From Picosynechococcus sp. PCC 7003 (GTDB lineage: Bacteria > Cyanobacteriota > Cyanobacteriia > Cyanobacteriales > MRBY01): a DNA stretch of 64,000 nucleotides. Shown here in pieces: positions 1-8,881 of this stretch. Within the stretch, counting starts at the first letter, position 1. Every line of letters starts with the position of its first letter. A program made the position numbers and the translations under genes. Location of the stretch: contig NZ_CP016474.1 of NCBI RefSeq assembly GCF_001693255.1, forward strand, positions 824,661-888,660. Reading direction: 5' to 3'. The notes beneath the pieces were generated by a model. It worked only from the letters and a program-made list of their open reading frames with translations. It searched no databases and was not told the DNA's origin.

Positions 1-389
1 TCTCCCAGGCGATCCATCGTTTCCACGGCCCTGAGATTCAAGCCCCCGATCGTCTCATTGAGCACAACGCCCCCATACACTTCGATGTCCGGCACAACTT
101 TATGGGCCAGCACTGCCCGATCCGCCGTTGGGGTGACGTGGTTTTTGAGTACGAGGGCTTGCATCCCTGCCTGGGCCGCTTTTTCAACCAGTTCTAAGTC
201 ATCGTATAACCTGGCGGTGACATCCGGAGCGGAATGGACATGGAAATCGATACTGCCTTTAAAGTCTATGGCAGAATCTACGGCGATCGCCCCCAGTGTT
301 CCGGCCCCCCAAATCCAGAGACCCAAACTGAACCCAACCAACAGCCGCAACCGTCGGGGATTTTTAAGGAAAGAAAAGGGGCGTTCCAT
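1..389 (-). CDS. Secreted amidohydrolase/PHP-like protein, DUF6282-like (3' end outside window)
   Basis: This gene is seen only on the complement; the start codon is the CAT at 387-389 and the reading frame stays open to the window edge, giving 129 residues. The N-terminus is a basic stretch followed by a hydrophobic segment ending near Ala-Ile-Ala, so it is probably exported. Just after comes FHVHSAPDVTARLYDD, and later KNHVTPTADRA; HxH followed by a Lys-Asn-His segment is the metal-binding layout of amidohydrolase or PHP-type hydrolases, and DUF6282 is the closest family I recall. Substrate is unknown. A plus-strand open frame over the same bases is a shadow. Confidence 0.6.
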   Translation of the reverse strand, partial: MERPFSFLKNPRRLRLLVGFSLGLWIWGAGTLGAIAVDSAIDFKGSIDFHVHSAPDVTARLYDDLELVEKAAQAGMQALVLKNHVTPTADRAVLAHKVVPDIEVYGGVVLNETIGGLNLRAVETMDRLG

Positions 390-500
390 GGCAGAGAATG
401 ACAAGCTTTTATCCTAGTGAATATGGTTTAAGGATTCCTTTCGTTTACGGAAGAGAGGATATCAACGTATGATATGTTACGTTAATTAAAATATCCTCAT

Positions 501-525
501 AAAACCAATTGCACCCGTTGGTTTT
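501..525 (+). promoter_or_regulatory. Stem-loop in psbI leader
   Basis: AAAACCAA at 501-508 and TTGGTTTT at 518-525 are perfect 8-bp arms around a 9-nt loop. The hairpin sits between an AT-rich upstream region and the psbI ribosome-binding site (CAGGAG near 532-537). It could stabilise the short transcript or control translation. No function is demonstrated by the sequence. Confidence 0.4.
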
Positions 526-548
526 GTGTTCACAGGAGACCTATAAAT

Positions 549-665
549 ATGCTTACCCTTAAGATTGCTGTTTACATCACAGTCATTTTCTTTGTATCTC
601 TGTTTATCTTCGGTTTTCTATCTAGCGACCCAACCCGGAACCCCGGTAGAAAAGATTTCGAATAA
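549..665 (+). CDS. psbI: Photosystem II reaction center protein I
   Basis: A 38-residue protein starting MLTLKIAVY, with one hydrophobic membrane helix (about residues 5-25) and the hallmark tail [14 protein letters not shown]. This matches the very conserved PsbI, a single-helix subunit of the photosystem II core next to D1 and CP43 that helps assembly and stability. The start ATG is preceded by an AGGAG-type ribosome-binding site. It is too short for most automatic ORF lists; longer frames over it are shadows. A terminator-like hairpin follows about 50 bases after the stop, so it is probably transcribed alone. Confidence 0.95.
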   Translation: MLTLKIAVYITVIFFVSLFIFGFLSSDPTRNPGRKDFE

Positions 666-716
666 AGTATTTTGGGCTGTTTATCGCCGCAAACTTGATT
701 TACAGCATCAAAAATG

Positions 717-749
717 GTGGGGATCTGTCCTAGGACAACCCCACTTTTT
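717..749 (+). terminator. Rho-independent terminator after psbI
   Basis: GTGGGG (717-722) pairs with CCCCAC (739-744). The inner part TGTCCTAGGACA is itself palindromic, so one long stem forms. It is followed by five T residues at 745-749. The position fits the end of the psbI transcript. Confidence 0.75.
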
Positions 750-827
750 CATGGGTACGGGTTTTTGGATTCGCTACATTGAAAAGAAACGCCATTGAGT
801 CCCCCGAACTATCGCCCAAATGTAACC

Positions 828-1115
828 ATGCTAAGACCTACTTTTCCTCTCACCGCCGTTGTTCTGTTCCTGACGGCCCCCCTAGCGATCGCCTTACCTC
901 CCCCGGAAGATTTACCCGAAGAAGTCCTGCGCCCGGAAATTATTACCGAAGGGCGATCGCCCATTGATGGCGAACCCGTCACCGCCCAAGAATATGCTGA
1001 AATTCAACAGGAACAGGCGGAACGAAATCTTCCTCCCACCGTCAATGCGGACATCCAGCAAACTATTTTTCTGCTCCGGTTGCGAAAATTACTGCAAACG
1101 ATTTCTCCCTTTTAA
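828..1115 (+). CDS. Small exported protein of a cyanobacterial conserved family
   Basis: A 95-residue protein if the ATG at 828 is used; the open frame extends upstream only to a TTG at 795. The first 20 or so residues (MLRPTFPLTAVVLFLTAPLAIA) form a clear signal peptide. The mature part starts LPPPEDLPEEVLRPEII and continues with SPIDGEPVTAQEY, an acidic, proline-rich pattern I have seen in conserved cyanobacterial proteins without a known role. It ends in a short helical, hydrophobic segment. It is probably periplasmic or lumenal. No functional assignment is possible. Confidence 0.65.
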   Translation: MLRPTFPLTAVVLFLTAPLAIALPPPEDLPEEVLRPEIITEGRSPIDGEPVTAQEYAEIQQEQAERNLPPTVNADIQQTIFLLRLRKLLQTISPF

Positions 1116-1270
1116 ACTTTTTTGTCGGCAAACTGAACTATAAATTTTTGTTGAGTGACGGCTGGGGAGGGGATGAGAGAGACAAAAGTCCGGTGCTAAA
1201 ATGCTGTCAATTCTGAGCTTTCCCCTACGGGAAACCCAGGCCCATTGTTCGTTTTGGTGATGAGGATCAG

Positions 1271-2383
1271 ATGAATATTCGCGCAGGTCTCACGGCGTTG
1301 GGGGTGACCATGGCTACCCTAGGGCCAGTTAGTTTTACACCCATGGCTCAAGCCAATAGCACTTTATTTGGCACCCAGGATCTGACTCCTGGAGATGTGG
1401 TGGCGATCGCCGTGCCCCTTGCTGGGGGTGAAGCCTATAACCTTGTGATCCTGGAACAACTTGACCAAAACCGGGCCTGCTGGCGGGAACAGGGAGGCTC
1501 CCCCACGGTCATTGATCCGCTATTGTTGCAATTTGACTTTACGGGGATTTGTGGCCGTAGCACCGACTCCAACGGCTATTCCCTCCGCCTAGGGGAAGAA
1601 GATATGGCTTGGCGCTATCGCCTCCAGTTGGTTCAAGAAAGGGGCACGGTTGTCCTCAAAGCCTTTGATGTGGAAAATTCTTGGCGATCGCCCATCGAAA
1701 TAGGACATACCGGCGGCCTAGCCCAAGGAATGCTGAAGATCAACCTTAATCCGGGTTGGCGCATGGCGAAACGCACTTACGAAGGCAAAACCCTCGGCCA
1801 CATTTACCTAGCCAATGAAAGGCCCCTCGACCAATTGGTTGCTACGGCCCCCCGACAGGAATGGGTCTCAAGTGCCACCACCTACACCAGTAGCAAGATT
1901 ACCGAAAAATCTGTCTCTGGCAGCGAAACAATTCAAATTTTCGTTCCCCCCTACCAAGAAACCACCAGACTTCCGAGCGAAACCCTCGTGGCGGCAATTA
2001 CCGTCCCTGCGGCTCCGGAACCCATCGTAAGCCTACCGAGCAATCCTAATGTTCTCCCGGTGCCCCAACGCTCGATTCCCACCTATAGCTCCAGTAATAC
2101 TGGAATAATTCGCCTCGAAGAACCCGGCCAACAACCGCCACCTCCGCCCAATAGTGCTTCCCTAGCTCAGAGTTTTGGCTTGCGTTACCGTGTCGTGGTT
2201 GATGCCCAAACCCCAGAACAAAAAGAACAGTTAAAGGCCGTTATCCCGGATGCGTTTCATACTTGGGTGGGCGATCGCCGGATGATGCAAGCTGGAGCCT
2301 TCGCTGCAGAATTTGAAGCCCAAGATCTGCAAATGCGGTTGCGTGAAACGGGTTTGGCGGTGCAAATTGTTCCTGTGCAGTAA
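1271..2383 (+). CDS. DUF3747 domain protein with SPOR-like C-terminus
   Basis: A 370-residue protein with a signal peptide ending around AQA (residues 27-29), then a DUF3747-type domain (LFGTQDLTPGDVVAIAVPL, about 32-190) with two conserved cysteines. A Pro/Thr-rich linker (about 205-290) contains a run of five prolines. The last 70 residues (LRYRVVVDAQ to LAVQIVPVQ) look like a SPOR fold, which in other proteins binds denuded peptidoglycan. This suggests a cell-envelope protein. The family is largely cyanobacterial and has no known enzyme activity. The next gene starts at once after the stop, so the two are likely cotranscribed. Confidence 0.8.
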   Translation: MNIRAGLTALGVTMATLGPVSFTPMAQANSTLFGTQDLTPGDVVAIAVPLAGGEAYNLVILEQLDQNRACWREQGGSPTVIDPLLLQFDFTGICGRSTDSNGYSLRLGEEDMAWRYRLQLVQERGTVVLKAFDVENSWRSPIEIGHTGGLAQGMLKINLNPGWRMAKRTYEGKTLGHIYLANERPLDQLVATAPRQEWVSSATTYTSSKITEKSVSGSETIQIFVPPYQETTRLPSETLVAAITVPAAPEPIVSLPSNPNVLPVPQRSIPTYSSSNTGIIRLEEPGQQPPPPPNSASLAQSFGLRYRVVVDAQTPEQKEQLKAVIPDAFHTWVGDRRMMQAGAFAAEFEAQDLQMRLRETGLAVQIVPVQ

Positions 2384-2386
2384 GTG

Positions 2387-2770
2387 ATGGCAAATTTTTC
2401 AGAACTCTTTGTGGCGATCGCCGCTGACCCTTGGCAAGAGGTGGTTGACTTTTACCGTGGACTCTTAGATGACGAACCCTTAAGCTACAGCCAAAATCGC
2501 TATGCGGAGTTTCAGATCAAGGGTCTGAAATTGGGCATTTTTAAACCCAGCCCCCAACACCAAGCAGAATTTGTAGGAAATGCAGGCGCTCTGAGTTTTT
2601 GCCTAGAAGTTGATGATCTCGCACAGGCGATCGCCACTGTACGAGCCTTGGGGGGAACGATGAATGGGGAAATCAGTACAGCCTCCCATGGGCGCGAATG
2701 TTATGCCTACGATCCCGCCAAAAACCGCTTAATTTTGCACCAGAGCAATAAGACTAAACCCAATCCCTAG
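2387..2770 (+). CDS. VOC/glyoxalase-fold protein
   Basis: A 127-residue protein starting MANFSELFVAIAADP; a GTG lies one codon upstream at 2384, directly after the stop of the DUF3747 gene. The fold signature is two beta-alpha-beta units, with WQEVVDFYRGLL, then LSFCLEVDDLAQAIATVRALGG and a final YAYDPAKNRLILHQ. These match the vicinal oxygen chelate superfamily (glyoxalase I, dioxygenases, resistance proteins). The C-terminal segment resembles the usual DPdGN-x-ixl motif. Substrate and metal dependence cannot be told. It converges with the small minus-strand gene, and the stops overlap by two bases. Confidence 0.75.
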   Translation: MANFSELFVAIAADPWQEVVDFYRGLLDDEPLSYSQNRYAEFQIKGLKLGIFKPSPQHQAEFVGNAGALSFCLEVDDLAQAIATVRALGGTMNGEISTASHGRECYAYDPAKNRLILHQSNKTKPNP

Positions 2771-3009
2771 GGTTGACTCCCCGCTTCCCGTTCCATTTCT
2801 TCTACAGCCTTTTCTGTCCGCTCATGGGGGTCTTTAAATCCCTCCCCTGGCAAAATACTCAAGACAATACTGTTTACAGTTGCCTTGATTTCCTTGCTTG
2901 CCCCCTTGAGAGGTTCCGGTAAAAAAACATCTCCCACCGCCACAAATGCCAGCAGCAGAAAAATAATCAACTTCACCGAATTGCCCGCACTCATAAACTT
3001 CACTTTCAT
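2767..3009 (-). CDS. Small membrane-anchored hypothetical protein
   Basis: An 80-residue protein. Residues 9-30 (SVKLIIFLLLAFVAVGDVFLP) are hydrophobic and would form a signal anchor; the remaining part is polar and charged (KEIKATVNSIV, then HERTEKAVEEMERE). An in-frame ATG at residue 6 is an alternative start. The complement upstream has AGGGAGGG as ribosome-binding site. I do not recognise the family beyond similarity in style to small cyanobacterial inner-membrane proteins. Confidence 0.6.
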   Translation of the reverse strand: MKVKFMSAGNSVKLIIFLLLAFVAVGDVFLPEPLKGASKEIKATVNSIVLSILPGEGFKDPHERTEKAVEEMEREAGSQP

Positions 3010-3216
3010 GGATCTACCCTCCCTCGTGAAACTGCCACGGAAATATTTCCTGTAATTTTTATACTATGGCAACATCTGGCTCAGTGGCATCAGCACCCAA
3101 TATTGGCTTAAATCTTGATCGTGGCATTTCCGGAAAATTTTCTTGTCCAAACCCCAAGAGCGTAAAATACCAACCATGCCCCAGCCTGTACTTTGTAATT
3201 TTAAAGAACTAAGACG

Positions 3217-3534
3217 ATGAGTGAAGAAACCCCCGACCTTAAACCAGACGAGACCTTGCCCAGCCCTTTGCGGTGTTGGTATGGCACTGCCGTTGCTGGT
3301 TCCATGTCCTTTGCGGCTTACCTCTTAACCAATAAAGTCATTGCAGGCTTTGCCAGTAAACCGCCTACAGGGAATGGTCTTGCCATCCAAATTGGAATCA
3401 CCGTGCGTACACTCATTATGGGGCTGTTTACCATGGCAACGGGAGTCTTTGGGCTGATTGCAGTGGGTTTATTTATTCTGGGAGTGCAATCTCTCTTGAG
3501 CGGCAAGCAAACTACTTCCCCTGGTGATTCATAA
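3217..3534 (+). CDS. DUF3082 membrane protein
   Basis: A 105-residue protein with an acidic N-terminus (about 20 residues), then two hydrophobic segments: about 24-42 (YGTAVAGSMSFAAYLLTNKV) and about 66-97. The layout with PTGNGLAIQIGITVRTLIMG between them matches DUF3082, a family of cyanobacteria and plastids with unknown role. It is probably a thylakoid or plasma membrane protein with both ends in the cytoplasm. It is a single-gene unit with no close plus-strand neighbour. Confidence 0.75.
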   Translation: MSEETPDLKPDETLPSPLRCWYGTAVAGSMSFAAYLLTNKVIAGFASKPPTGNGLAIQIGITVRTLIMGLFTMATGVFGLIAVGLFILGVQSLLSGKQTTSPGDS

Positions 3535-3618
3535 GAAAAAACCCCAGAATTTCTTCCGAGGTTAGATCATTATTTTTCAAAGTTTTCAGCAAGAAAGTTT
3601 TGACGGCCAAGCTTTTAC

Positions 3619-5229
3619 TTAGAAAGAGAAGGTCGTGCGAATCGTACCGATGATGATATCTTCGTTATCTTCGTTTTGGTTCGGGTTAATCAGCCAAATC
3701 ACACCAGGGGTAATCGAGATATTCTTGCTCAGTTGGTATTTATAGAGCCCTTCAATGTGCAAAGGCATATCGTCAGTAAAGCCTTGAGGTGTGCCACTAT
3801 TAACCTCTAGATTAGTTACATAGGGCTCAGAACCAACAATAATTGCGCCCATGTTCCCAGGCTTGCCAAGGTCAGGTAATGCCAAAATACCGGCCCAAGT
3901 CCAGATATCTGCTTTGCCTTCATCGAACTCAGCATCGGTATAACCGACCCAGCCCCGGAGACTGATTTTATCGGTTACATCCCATTGAACCTGGCCACCA
4001 AATGAATTTGTTTCAACATTATTTACAGCCATGCCCATGCCGGAGTTATTAAGATTATTGGCCCAGCCAGTTCCCGTACCACCATAGGCAAAATCACTAC
4101 TATCAGTGGCATAGCCGCGGACATAGTTCACCCCAAATTTAAACTTGTCGCTGGGCTTAATTGCCAATTGAGCCATTGCTGAGTAGGTGCCGTTAAACAG
4201 CCCTTCTCCTTCGCTCGGATCACTGCCATTTGTTGAAAGATATCCTGCTGAAAGTTGGAAGACGTCATTAAAGTCATGTTTAATCCCAATCCCCGTGCTG
4301 GAAGTACCAATGCCAAGACGATAAATTGGGTTGCGCTCACCAAAACGAGAGAGGGCACCATTTGAACCGCCACCAGCTTCTAGACCTGTGTTAAAGGTAT
4401 CTGCATAGAAGTGGTGAGCACCGAGAATCGCCATCGCTGTGACAGTCGTACTATCTCCAACTGGAAAGGCATAGTGAAGCCGATCAATCGTGACATCGTT
4501 GTCACGCTCTCCATCATAGGAAAAACGTCCTTCTTGGGTTCTGGGAGTAGAAGGAGACCCTAGAGTATCGTATTGTCCTGTAAATGAGGGGCCTGAATTC
4601 CCCGCACTTAAACGGGTGTAGAGTCTATCTTTTCCGGTAAAGCTGGTGACCAGCATTAGGCGAACTTTATCTTGAAAAACAGTTTGGGCATTATCGACGC
4701 CATCGCCAAAAGCATCAGAAATATTAAAAGAGACTTCCCCCACTAGCTTGGTCGTTGTTGAGAACTGATGATCTTCGAGGAATTCAACACGGCCTTCGAG
4801 GTCATCGACGCGGGCGCCGAGAGTCGCTAGTTCTGCTTCAAATTCATTGACGAGGCGACGGAGCGCGGCGAGATCTTCAGCAGTGACTTCAGAAGTACCG
4901 CTTTGGATCAGCCGCTCGATTTGCTGTAAGCAAGCGTTTAAACCAGCCGCGAATTCGTAACGACTGAGGGGACGGTTGCCGCGATAGGTACCATCGGGAT
5001 AACCAACGATACAGTTGTAGTTTTCAACTAGATTGCGCAGTGCATCAAAAGCCCAGTCAGATGGGGCAACATCACTGAGCTGGAAAATGCTATTTACCTG
5101 AGCGGTAGAGCTGCTCATGCTGTATTGATTGATTTGCTCGAGCAATGCTTGGTTATCGGCGGCGATCGCCTGGCTGGCCATCGTCATAAAAGCTGTTGCA
5201 GCTAAGGATACCGTTTTCAAAGAAGTCAT
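3619..5229 (-). CDS. SLH-domain outer membrane porin, iron uptake porin family (SomA/SomB-like)
   Basis: A 536-residue protein. A signal peptide ends after AIAA (residue 24). An SLH domain follows at about 50-115 (LSDVAPSDWAFDALRNLVE, GYPDGTYRGNRPLSRYEFAAGL), which ties the porin to the peptidoglycan. Then comes a coiled coil (about 122-155), then an OprB-like beta-barrel of alternating aromatic strands ending in FSF, a terminal Phe typical of barrel insertion. This is the standard architecture of cyanobacterial major porins, some of which carry inorganic ions including iron. Transported solute is inferred from the family only. Upstream is a 160-base non-coding leader toward the next gene. 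Confidence 0.88.
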   Translation of the reverse strand: MTSLKTVSLAATAFMTMASQAIAADNQALLEQINQYSMSSSTAQVNSIFQLSDVAPSDWAFDALRNLVENYNCIVGYPDGTYRGNRPLSRYEFAAGLNACLQQIERLIQSGTSEVTAEDLAALRRLVNEFEAELATLGARVDDLEGRVEFLEDHQFSTTTKLVGEVSFNISDAFGDGVDNAQTVFQDKVRLMLVTSFTGKDRLYTRLSAGNSGPSFTGQYDTLGSPSTPRTQEGRFSYDGERDNDVTIDRLHYAFPVGDSTTVTAMAILGAHHFYADTFNTGLEAGGGSNGALSRFGERNPIYRLGIGTSSTGIGIKHDFNDVFQLSAGYLSTNGSDPSEGEGLFNGTYSAMAQLAIKPSDKFKFGVNYVRGYATDSSDFAYGGTGTGWANNLNNSGMGMAVNNVETNSFGGQVQWDVTDKISLRGWVGYTDAEFDEGKADIWTWAGILALPDLGKPGNMGAIIVGSEPYVTNLEVNSGTPQGFTDDMPLHIEGLYKYQLSKNISITPGVIWLINPNQNEDNEDIIIGTIRTTFSF

Positions 5230-5475
5230 AGTTTGGTGTTTGTCCTCACACCCGAAGCTTTGATTTTGGCAATGTTAATCCAAGTTAAAGTCGGGGTTAA
5301 AAAATGAATGGCTTAGTTTTGCCATGATTTATGGTGAAGATTTTGTAGTGTTTCTTACGAAATTGTGGCAATGATGCAAATCTAGCAATTACTACATGGA
5401 AGTTCTGGATGCAACCCCCTTGGGGAAGGCTTGTATCCTAGAAAAAGAAAAATATTTTTTGAGGTTAGTGAAATT

Positions 5476-5985
5476 ATGGTTTTTGTGGCCGCGCAATTTA
5501 TCCGACGTACAGTAACGATTTTTTTGTTGGCGATCGCCGTGATGATTTTTATAACCCCAGAGGCGATCGCCGCCAGTAAGCTGAACTACACCTATTCCGA
5601 ACTGCCAAACCACGACTTTTCCCACCAAAATCTCCAGGCTGCCAGTTTTGCCAGGGCCGATGTGCGCGGGAGTGACTTTACCGGCAGTGACCTCAGCCGC
5701 GCCATCCTCACCGAAGGCAAATTTATGGAGGCCAATCTCACCGAAGCCAACCTTTCCGAAGCCTTTATGGATCAAGTCAATATGGAAGGCGCGAATCTTA
5801 CCAACGCCCTCTTTGTTGATGCCGTTGCGCCGGGCACCAATTTTGCCGAAGCGATTATCGACGGGGCTGATTTTTCCGGCGCGCTCCTCGACCGCTACCA
5901 ACTGTCTGAACTCTGCAAACGAGCCAGCGGCACCAATACCATTACCGGTACTGACACCCGCTACAGTCTTAATTGCAAAGATTGA
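5476..5985 (+). CDS. Pentapeptide-repeat protein, probably thylakoid lumen
   Basis: A 169-residue protein when started at the ATG at 5476; the open frame reaches a TTG at 5431. Residues 1-32 are a cleavable export signal (RRTVTIFLLAIAVMIFITPEAIAA). The mature protein holds about 13 consecutive A(D/N)LxX pentapeptides (for example AASFARADVRGSDFTGSDLSR), which fold as a right-handed square beta-helix. It ends with a short alpha segment with two cysteines (SELCKRASG, SLNCKD) that may form a disulfide, a feature of lumenal pentapeptide proteins. Function unknown. The minus-strand frame over it is a shadow of the repeats. Confidence 0.8.
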   Translation: MVFVAAQFIRRTVTIFLLAIAVMIFITPEAIAASKLNYTYSELPNHDFSHQNLQAASFARADVRGSDFTGSDLSRAILTEGKFMEANLTEANLSEAFMDQVNMEGANLTNALFVDAVAPGTNFAEAIIDGADFSGALLDRYQLSELCKRASGTNTITGTDTRYSLNCKD

Positions 5986-6039
5986 TCTTCCTTAAAATTG
6001 GAAGACAACCAAGGAGATCTCTATTTCGCGATTTCTAAA

Positions 6040-6116
<77 letters not shown>

Positions 6117-6209
6117 AAAAACAGAACCTATACTAACACAGGTAAACCTTGCTACGATAAAAACTTATCCGTTAAGTCCAAAATTCTCAAAAGATAAGGA
6201 GCGATCGCC

Positions 6210-7115
6210 GTGGCGGTAAAACCAGATTGGCTCAGAGTAAAGGCCCCCCAATGGCAACGGGTCGGCAGCGTCAAAGAAATTTTACGGGACCTCAGCCTCA
6301 ACACCGTCTGCGAAGAAGCTTCCTGTCCCAACATCGGCGAATGTTTCAATGCGGGTACTGCTACGTTTTTGATCATGGGGCCAGCCTGCACCCGCGCCTG
6401 CCCCTACTGCGACATTGACTTTGACAAAGTGCCCCGGGGTTTAGATCCCACAGAACCCGACAACCTCGCCGAAGCCGTACGTCGTTTAAATCTAAATCAT
6501 GTCGTGATCACCTCCGTCAACCGTGACGATCTCCCCGATGGTGGTGCGAGCCAATTCGTGAAATGTATCGAACGCACCCGCGAACTGTCCCCCAAAACGA
6601 CCATTGAAGTCCTGATTCCTGACCTCTGCGGTAATTGGGAGGCCCTCAAAACTATCCTTGATGCTGCCCCCGAAGTGTTGAACCACAACACAGAAACGGT
6701 TCTCCGTCTCTACAAAAAAACACGTCCCCAAGGGGATTACCAACGTTCCCTTGAGTTACTCCGGCGCACCCGCGAGCTAACCCCCTGGGTTTACACCAAA
6801 TCGGGGATTATGGTCGGCCTGGGGGAAACCGATGCCGAAGTACGTGAAGTGATGCGGGATCTGCGGGCCGTAGATTGTGACATTCTCACCATTGGCCAAT
6901 ACCTCCAGCCCACCCAAAAACATCTAGGGGTTCAAGACTTTATTACCCCAGAACAATTCGATGCCTGGCGGGAATATGGCGAATCCCTCGGCTTTTTGCA
7001 AGTCGTTTCTAGCCCGCTGACCCGCAGTTCTTACCATGCAGAACAGGTGCGGCGCTTAATGAAAACCCACCCGCGATCTAAGCCAGAACTCAGTCAGTTA
7101 CATTCACTAAAATAA
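6210..7115 (+). CDS. lipA: Lipoyl synthase
   Basis: A 301-residue radical-SAM enzyme that inserts two sulfur atoms into octanoyl groups to make lipoyl cofactor for pyruvate and glycine-cleavage complexes. It has the LipA-specific auxiliary cluster motif C34-x4-C39-x5-C45 ([12 protein letters not shown]) and the radical-SAM motif C60-x3-C64-x2-C67 (CTRACPYC). It also has the late RSSY motif (TRSSYHAEQ), whose Ser ligates the auxiliary cluster. The start is the GTG at 6210 with an AAGGAG ribosome-binding site ending 9 bases upstream, inside a HIP1 palindrome. Many cyanobacteria carry two lipA copies; only one is in this window. Confidence 0.95.
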   Translation: MAVKPDWLRVKAPQWQRVGSVKEILRDLSLNTVCEEASCPNIGECFNAGTATFLIMGPACTRACPYCDIDFDKVPRGLDPTEPDNLAEAVRRLNLNHVVITSVNRDDLPDGGASQFVKCIERTRELSPKTTIEVLIPDLCGNWEALKTILDAAPEVLNHNTETVLRLYKKTRPQGDYQRSLELLRRTRELTPWVYTKSGIMVGLGETDAEVREVMRDLRAVDCDILTIGQYLQPTQKHLGVQDFITPEQFDAWREYGESLGFLQVVSSPLTRSSYHAEQVRRLMKTHPRSKPELSQLHSLK

Positions 7116-7131
7116 AAATAGTTTCCTATCT

Positions 7132-7707
7132 ATGGCACGTCCCATGGTACAAGCACTGAGCCGCTCAATAACCCTAGAAGAATTTCTGGCGCGACCAGAG
7201 ACAAAACCGGCCAACGAATATATCGATGGGATAATTCGTCAAAAGCCAATGCCCCAAGGCAAACATAGCCTCCTACAACGGGAATTAACCTTTGCTCTCA
7301 CCATGGCTTTCCGTGCAGATAAAGCAGCCCAGGTTTTTCCGGAACTACGTTGTACTTTTGGGGCATGCTCCATTGTGGCGGATATTGCAGTGTTTAAAAC
7401 AGAACGTATCCCCCGGGATGACAACGGTGAAATTGCCAATGTTTTTAAGCTTGATCCGGATTGGTCAATTGAAATTTTGTCTCCCAATCAAAGCCATACC
7501 CGCGTTATTCGTAACATCCTGCATTGTTTAGACTATGGTGCAGAAATGAGTTGGCTGATTGACCCCCAAGAAGCCTGTATTTTCGTTTATCAGGCCGATA
7601 AATCTGTACAAGTTTTTGATCAACAAGCCCAAAATCTACCAACGCCTGCTTTTGCGCAATCATTGACCTTAAGCGGGGATAAAATTTTTGCCTGGTTAAA
7701 AAATTAG
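7132..7707 (+). CDS. Uma2 family (DUF820) putative restriction-like endonuclease
   Basis: A 191-residue protein. The order of motifs is that of Uma2/DUF820: N-terminal SITLEEFLARPET, NEYIDGIIRQKPMPQGKHSLLQ, then VADIAVF, DWSIEILSPNQSH and DYGAEMSWLIDPQE. These supply the PD-(D/E)xK-like residues (Glu, Asp, Glu and a later Lys/Gln). Cyanobacteria encode dozens of these proteins, often near mobile DNA, and none has a firm biological role. The gene begins 16 bases after lipA and ends just before the desulfurase, so it may be cotranscribed with both. Confidence 0.85.
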   Translation: MARPMVQALSRSITLEEFLARPETKPANEYIDGIIRQKPMPQGKHSLLQRELTFALTMAFRADKAAQVFPELRCTFGACSIVADIAVFKTERIPRDDNGEIANVFKLDPDWSIEILSPNQSHTRVIRNILHCLDYGAEMSWLIDPQEACIFVYQADKSVQVFDQQAQNLPTPAFAQSLTLSGDKIFAWLKN

Positions 7708-7720
7708 GCTGTCTTTTGCG

Positions 7721-8881
7721 ATGAAACGCCCCATTTATCTTGATAACCATGCGACAACTCCCGTTGATCCGCAGGTGTTAGAAACAATGTTGCCCTATTT
7801 TACGGAGCAGTTTGGCAATCCTGCGAGTGCTGGTCATGTCTATGGTTGGGAAGCGGCGGCGGCGGTAGAGCGATCGCGGGAGATCATTGCCGCAAGTATC
7901 GGGGCAGAACCAGAGGAAATTGTTTTTACCAGTGGGGCGACGGAAGCCAACAATCTGGCGATTAAGGGACTAGCAGAGGCTTATTTTTCTGATTGTCGTC
8001 ACTTGATTACTGTCCAAACGGAACATCGGGCTGTTTTAGATCCCTGCGCCTATTTAGAAACCCTGGGGTTTGAGGTCACTTATCTGCCAGTTCAGAAAAA
8101 TGGTTTATTGGATTTAACGCTGTTGGAACAGGCAATTCGGGATGATACACTCCTCGTCTCGGTGATGGCGGCAAATAACGAAATTGGGGTCTTGCAACCG
8201 ATCGCCGAAATTGGGGCATTGTGCCGGCGTTATGAGGTGTTTTTCCACTGTGATGCAGCCCAGGCGATCGCCAAAATTCCCCTCAATGTCCAAACCCAGA
8301 ATATCGATCTAATGTCCCTGACCGCCCATAAAGTCTATGGGCCCAAGGGCATTGGTGCATTGTACGTGCGCCGAAAAAATCCCCGGGTCAACCTTGCGCC
8401 TCAACTCCACGGCGGCGGCCAAGAACGAGGTCGGCGATCAGGCACCCTCTACACGCCGCAGATTGTTGGCTTTGGTAAAGCCGTCGAAATCGGTTTGGCC
8501 CAGATGGACGAAGAAAATGCCAGGATTCAACAATTACGCGATCGCCTTTGGCAGCAGCTACAACCCCTAGAAGGCATTTATCTCAACGGCGACCTTGATC
8601 AGCGGCTCCCCCACAACCTCAACATCAGCATCGAAAACGTCGATGGCACCGCCCTCCTTTTGGCACTGCGCAATACCGTGGCCCTCTCCACTGGTTCCGC
8701 CTGTAGTTCCGGCAAACCCTCCCATGTCCTCACCGCCTTGGGTCGTTCCCCAGCCCTTTGTCGTGCCTCCCTCCGCTTTGGTTTAGGCCGCTTTACTACC
8801 ACCACTGACATCGATCACGTCGCCCAAACCCTACAACAAACCCTCCATAGCCTCCGAAAAATGCCCACCAAGACCCCATGA
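7721..8881 (+). CDS. Cysteine desulfurase (NifS/IscS-like)
   Basis: A 386-residue class V aminotransferase-fold enzyme that removes sulfur from cysteine for Fe-S and other cofactors. Visible features are the start IYLDNHATTPVDP, the phosphate-binding FTSGATEANN, the PLP lysine K204 in TAHKVYGPKG, and the catalytic cysteine C328 in STGSACSSGKPS. The SACSSG loop is the extended group I (NifS/IscS) form rather than the SufS type. Its place after lipA fits a sulfur-insertion role, because LipA needs Fe-S clusters; this link is inferred. There is a 13-base gap from the Uma2 gene. Confidence 0.92.
   Translation: MKRPIYLDNHATTPVDPQVLETMLPYFTEQFGNPASAGHVYGWEAAAAVERSREIIAASIGAEPEEIVFTSGATEANNLAIKGLAEAYFSDCRHLITVQTEHRAVLDPCAYLETLGFEVTYLPVQKNGLLDLTLLEQAIRDDTLLVSVMAANNEIGVLQPIAEIGALCRRYEVFFHCDAAQAIAKIPLNVQTQNIDLMSLTAHKVYGPKGIGALYVRRKNPRVNLAPQLHGGGQERGRRSGTLYTPQIVGFGKAVEIGLAQMDEENARIQQLRDRLWQQLQPLEGIYLNGDLDQRLPHNLNISIENVDGTALLLALRNTVALSTGSACSSGKPSHVLTALGRSPALCRASLRFGLGRFTTTTDIDHVAQTLQQTLHSLRKMPTKTP

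Noticed and set aside
58-417. Plus-strand 119-residue frame at the window start
   Set aside because: It runs antisense to the exported hydrolase gene, whose signal peptide and HVH motif are on the complement; the frame has no recognisable features.
565-798. 77-residue frame over psbI
   Set aside because: It starts inside psbI in another frame and crosses the terminator; PsbI itself is unmistakable.
5392-5901. Minus-strand 169-residue frame rich in Gly, Lys and Val
   Set aside because: It lies antisense to the pentapeptide-repeat gene and its periodic composition is the mirror of those repeats; no ribosome-binding site or domain.
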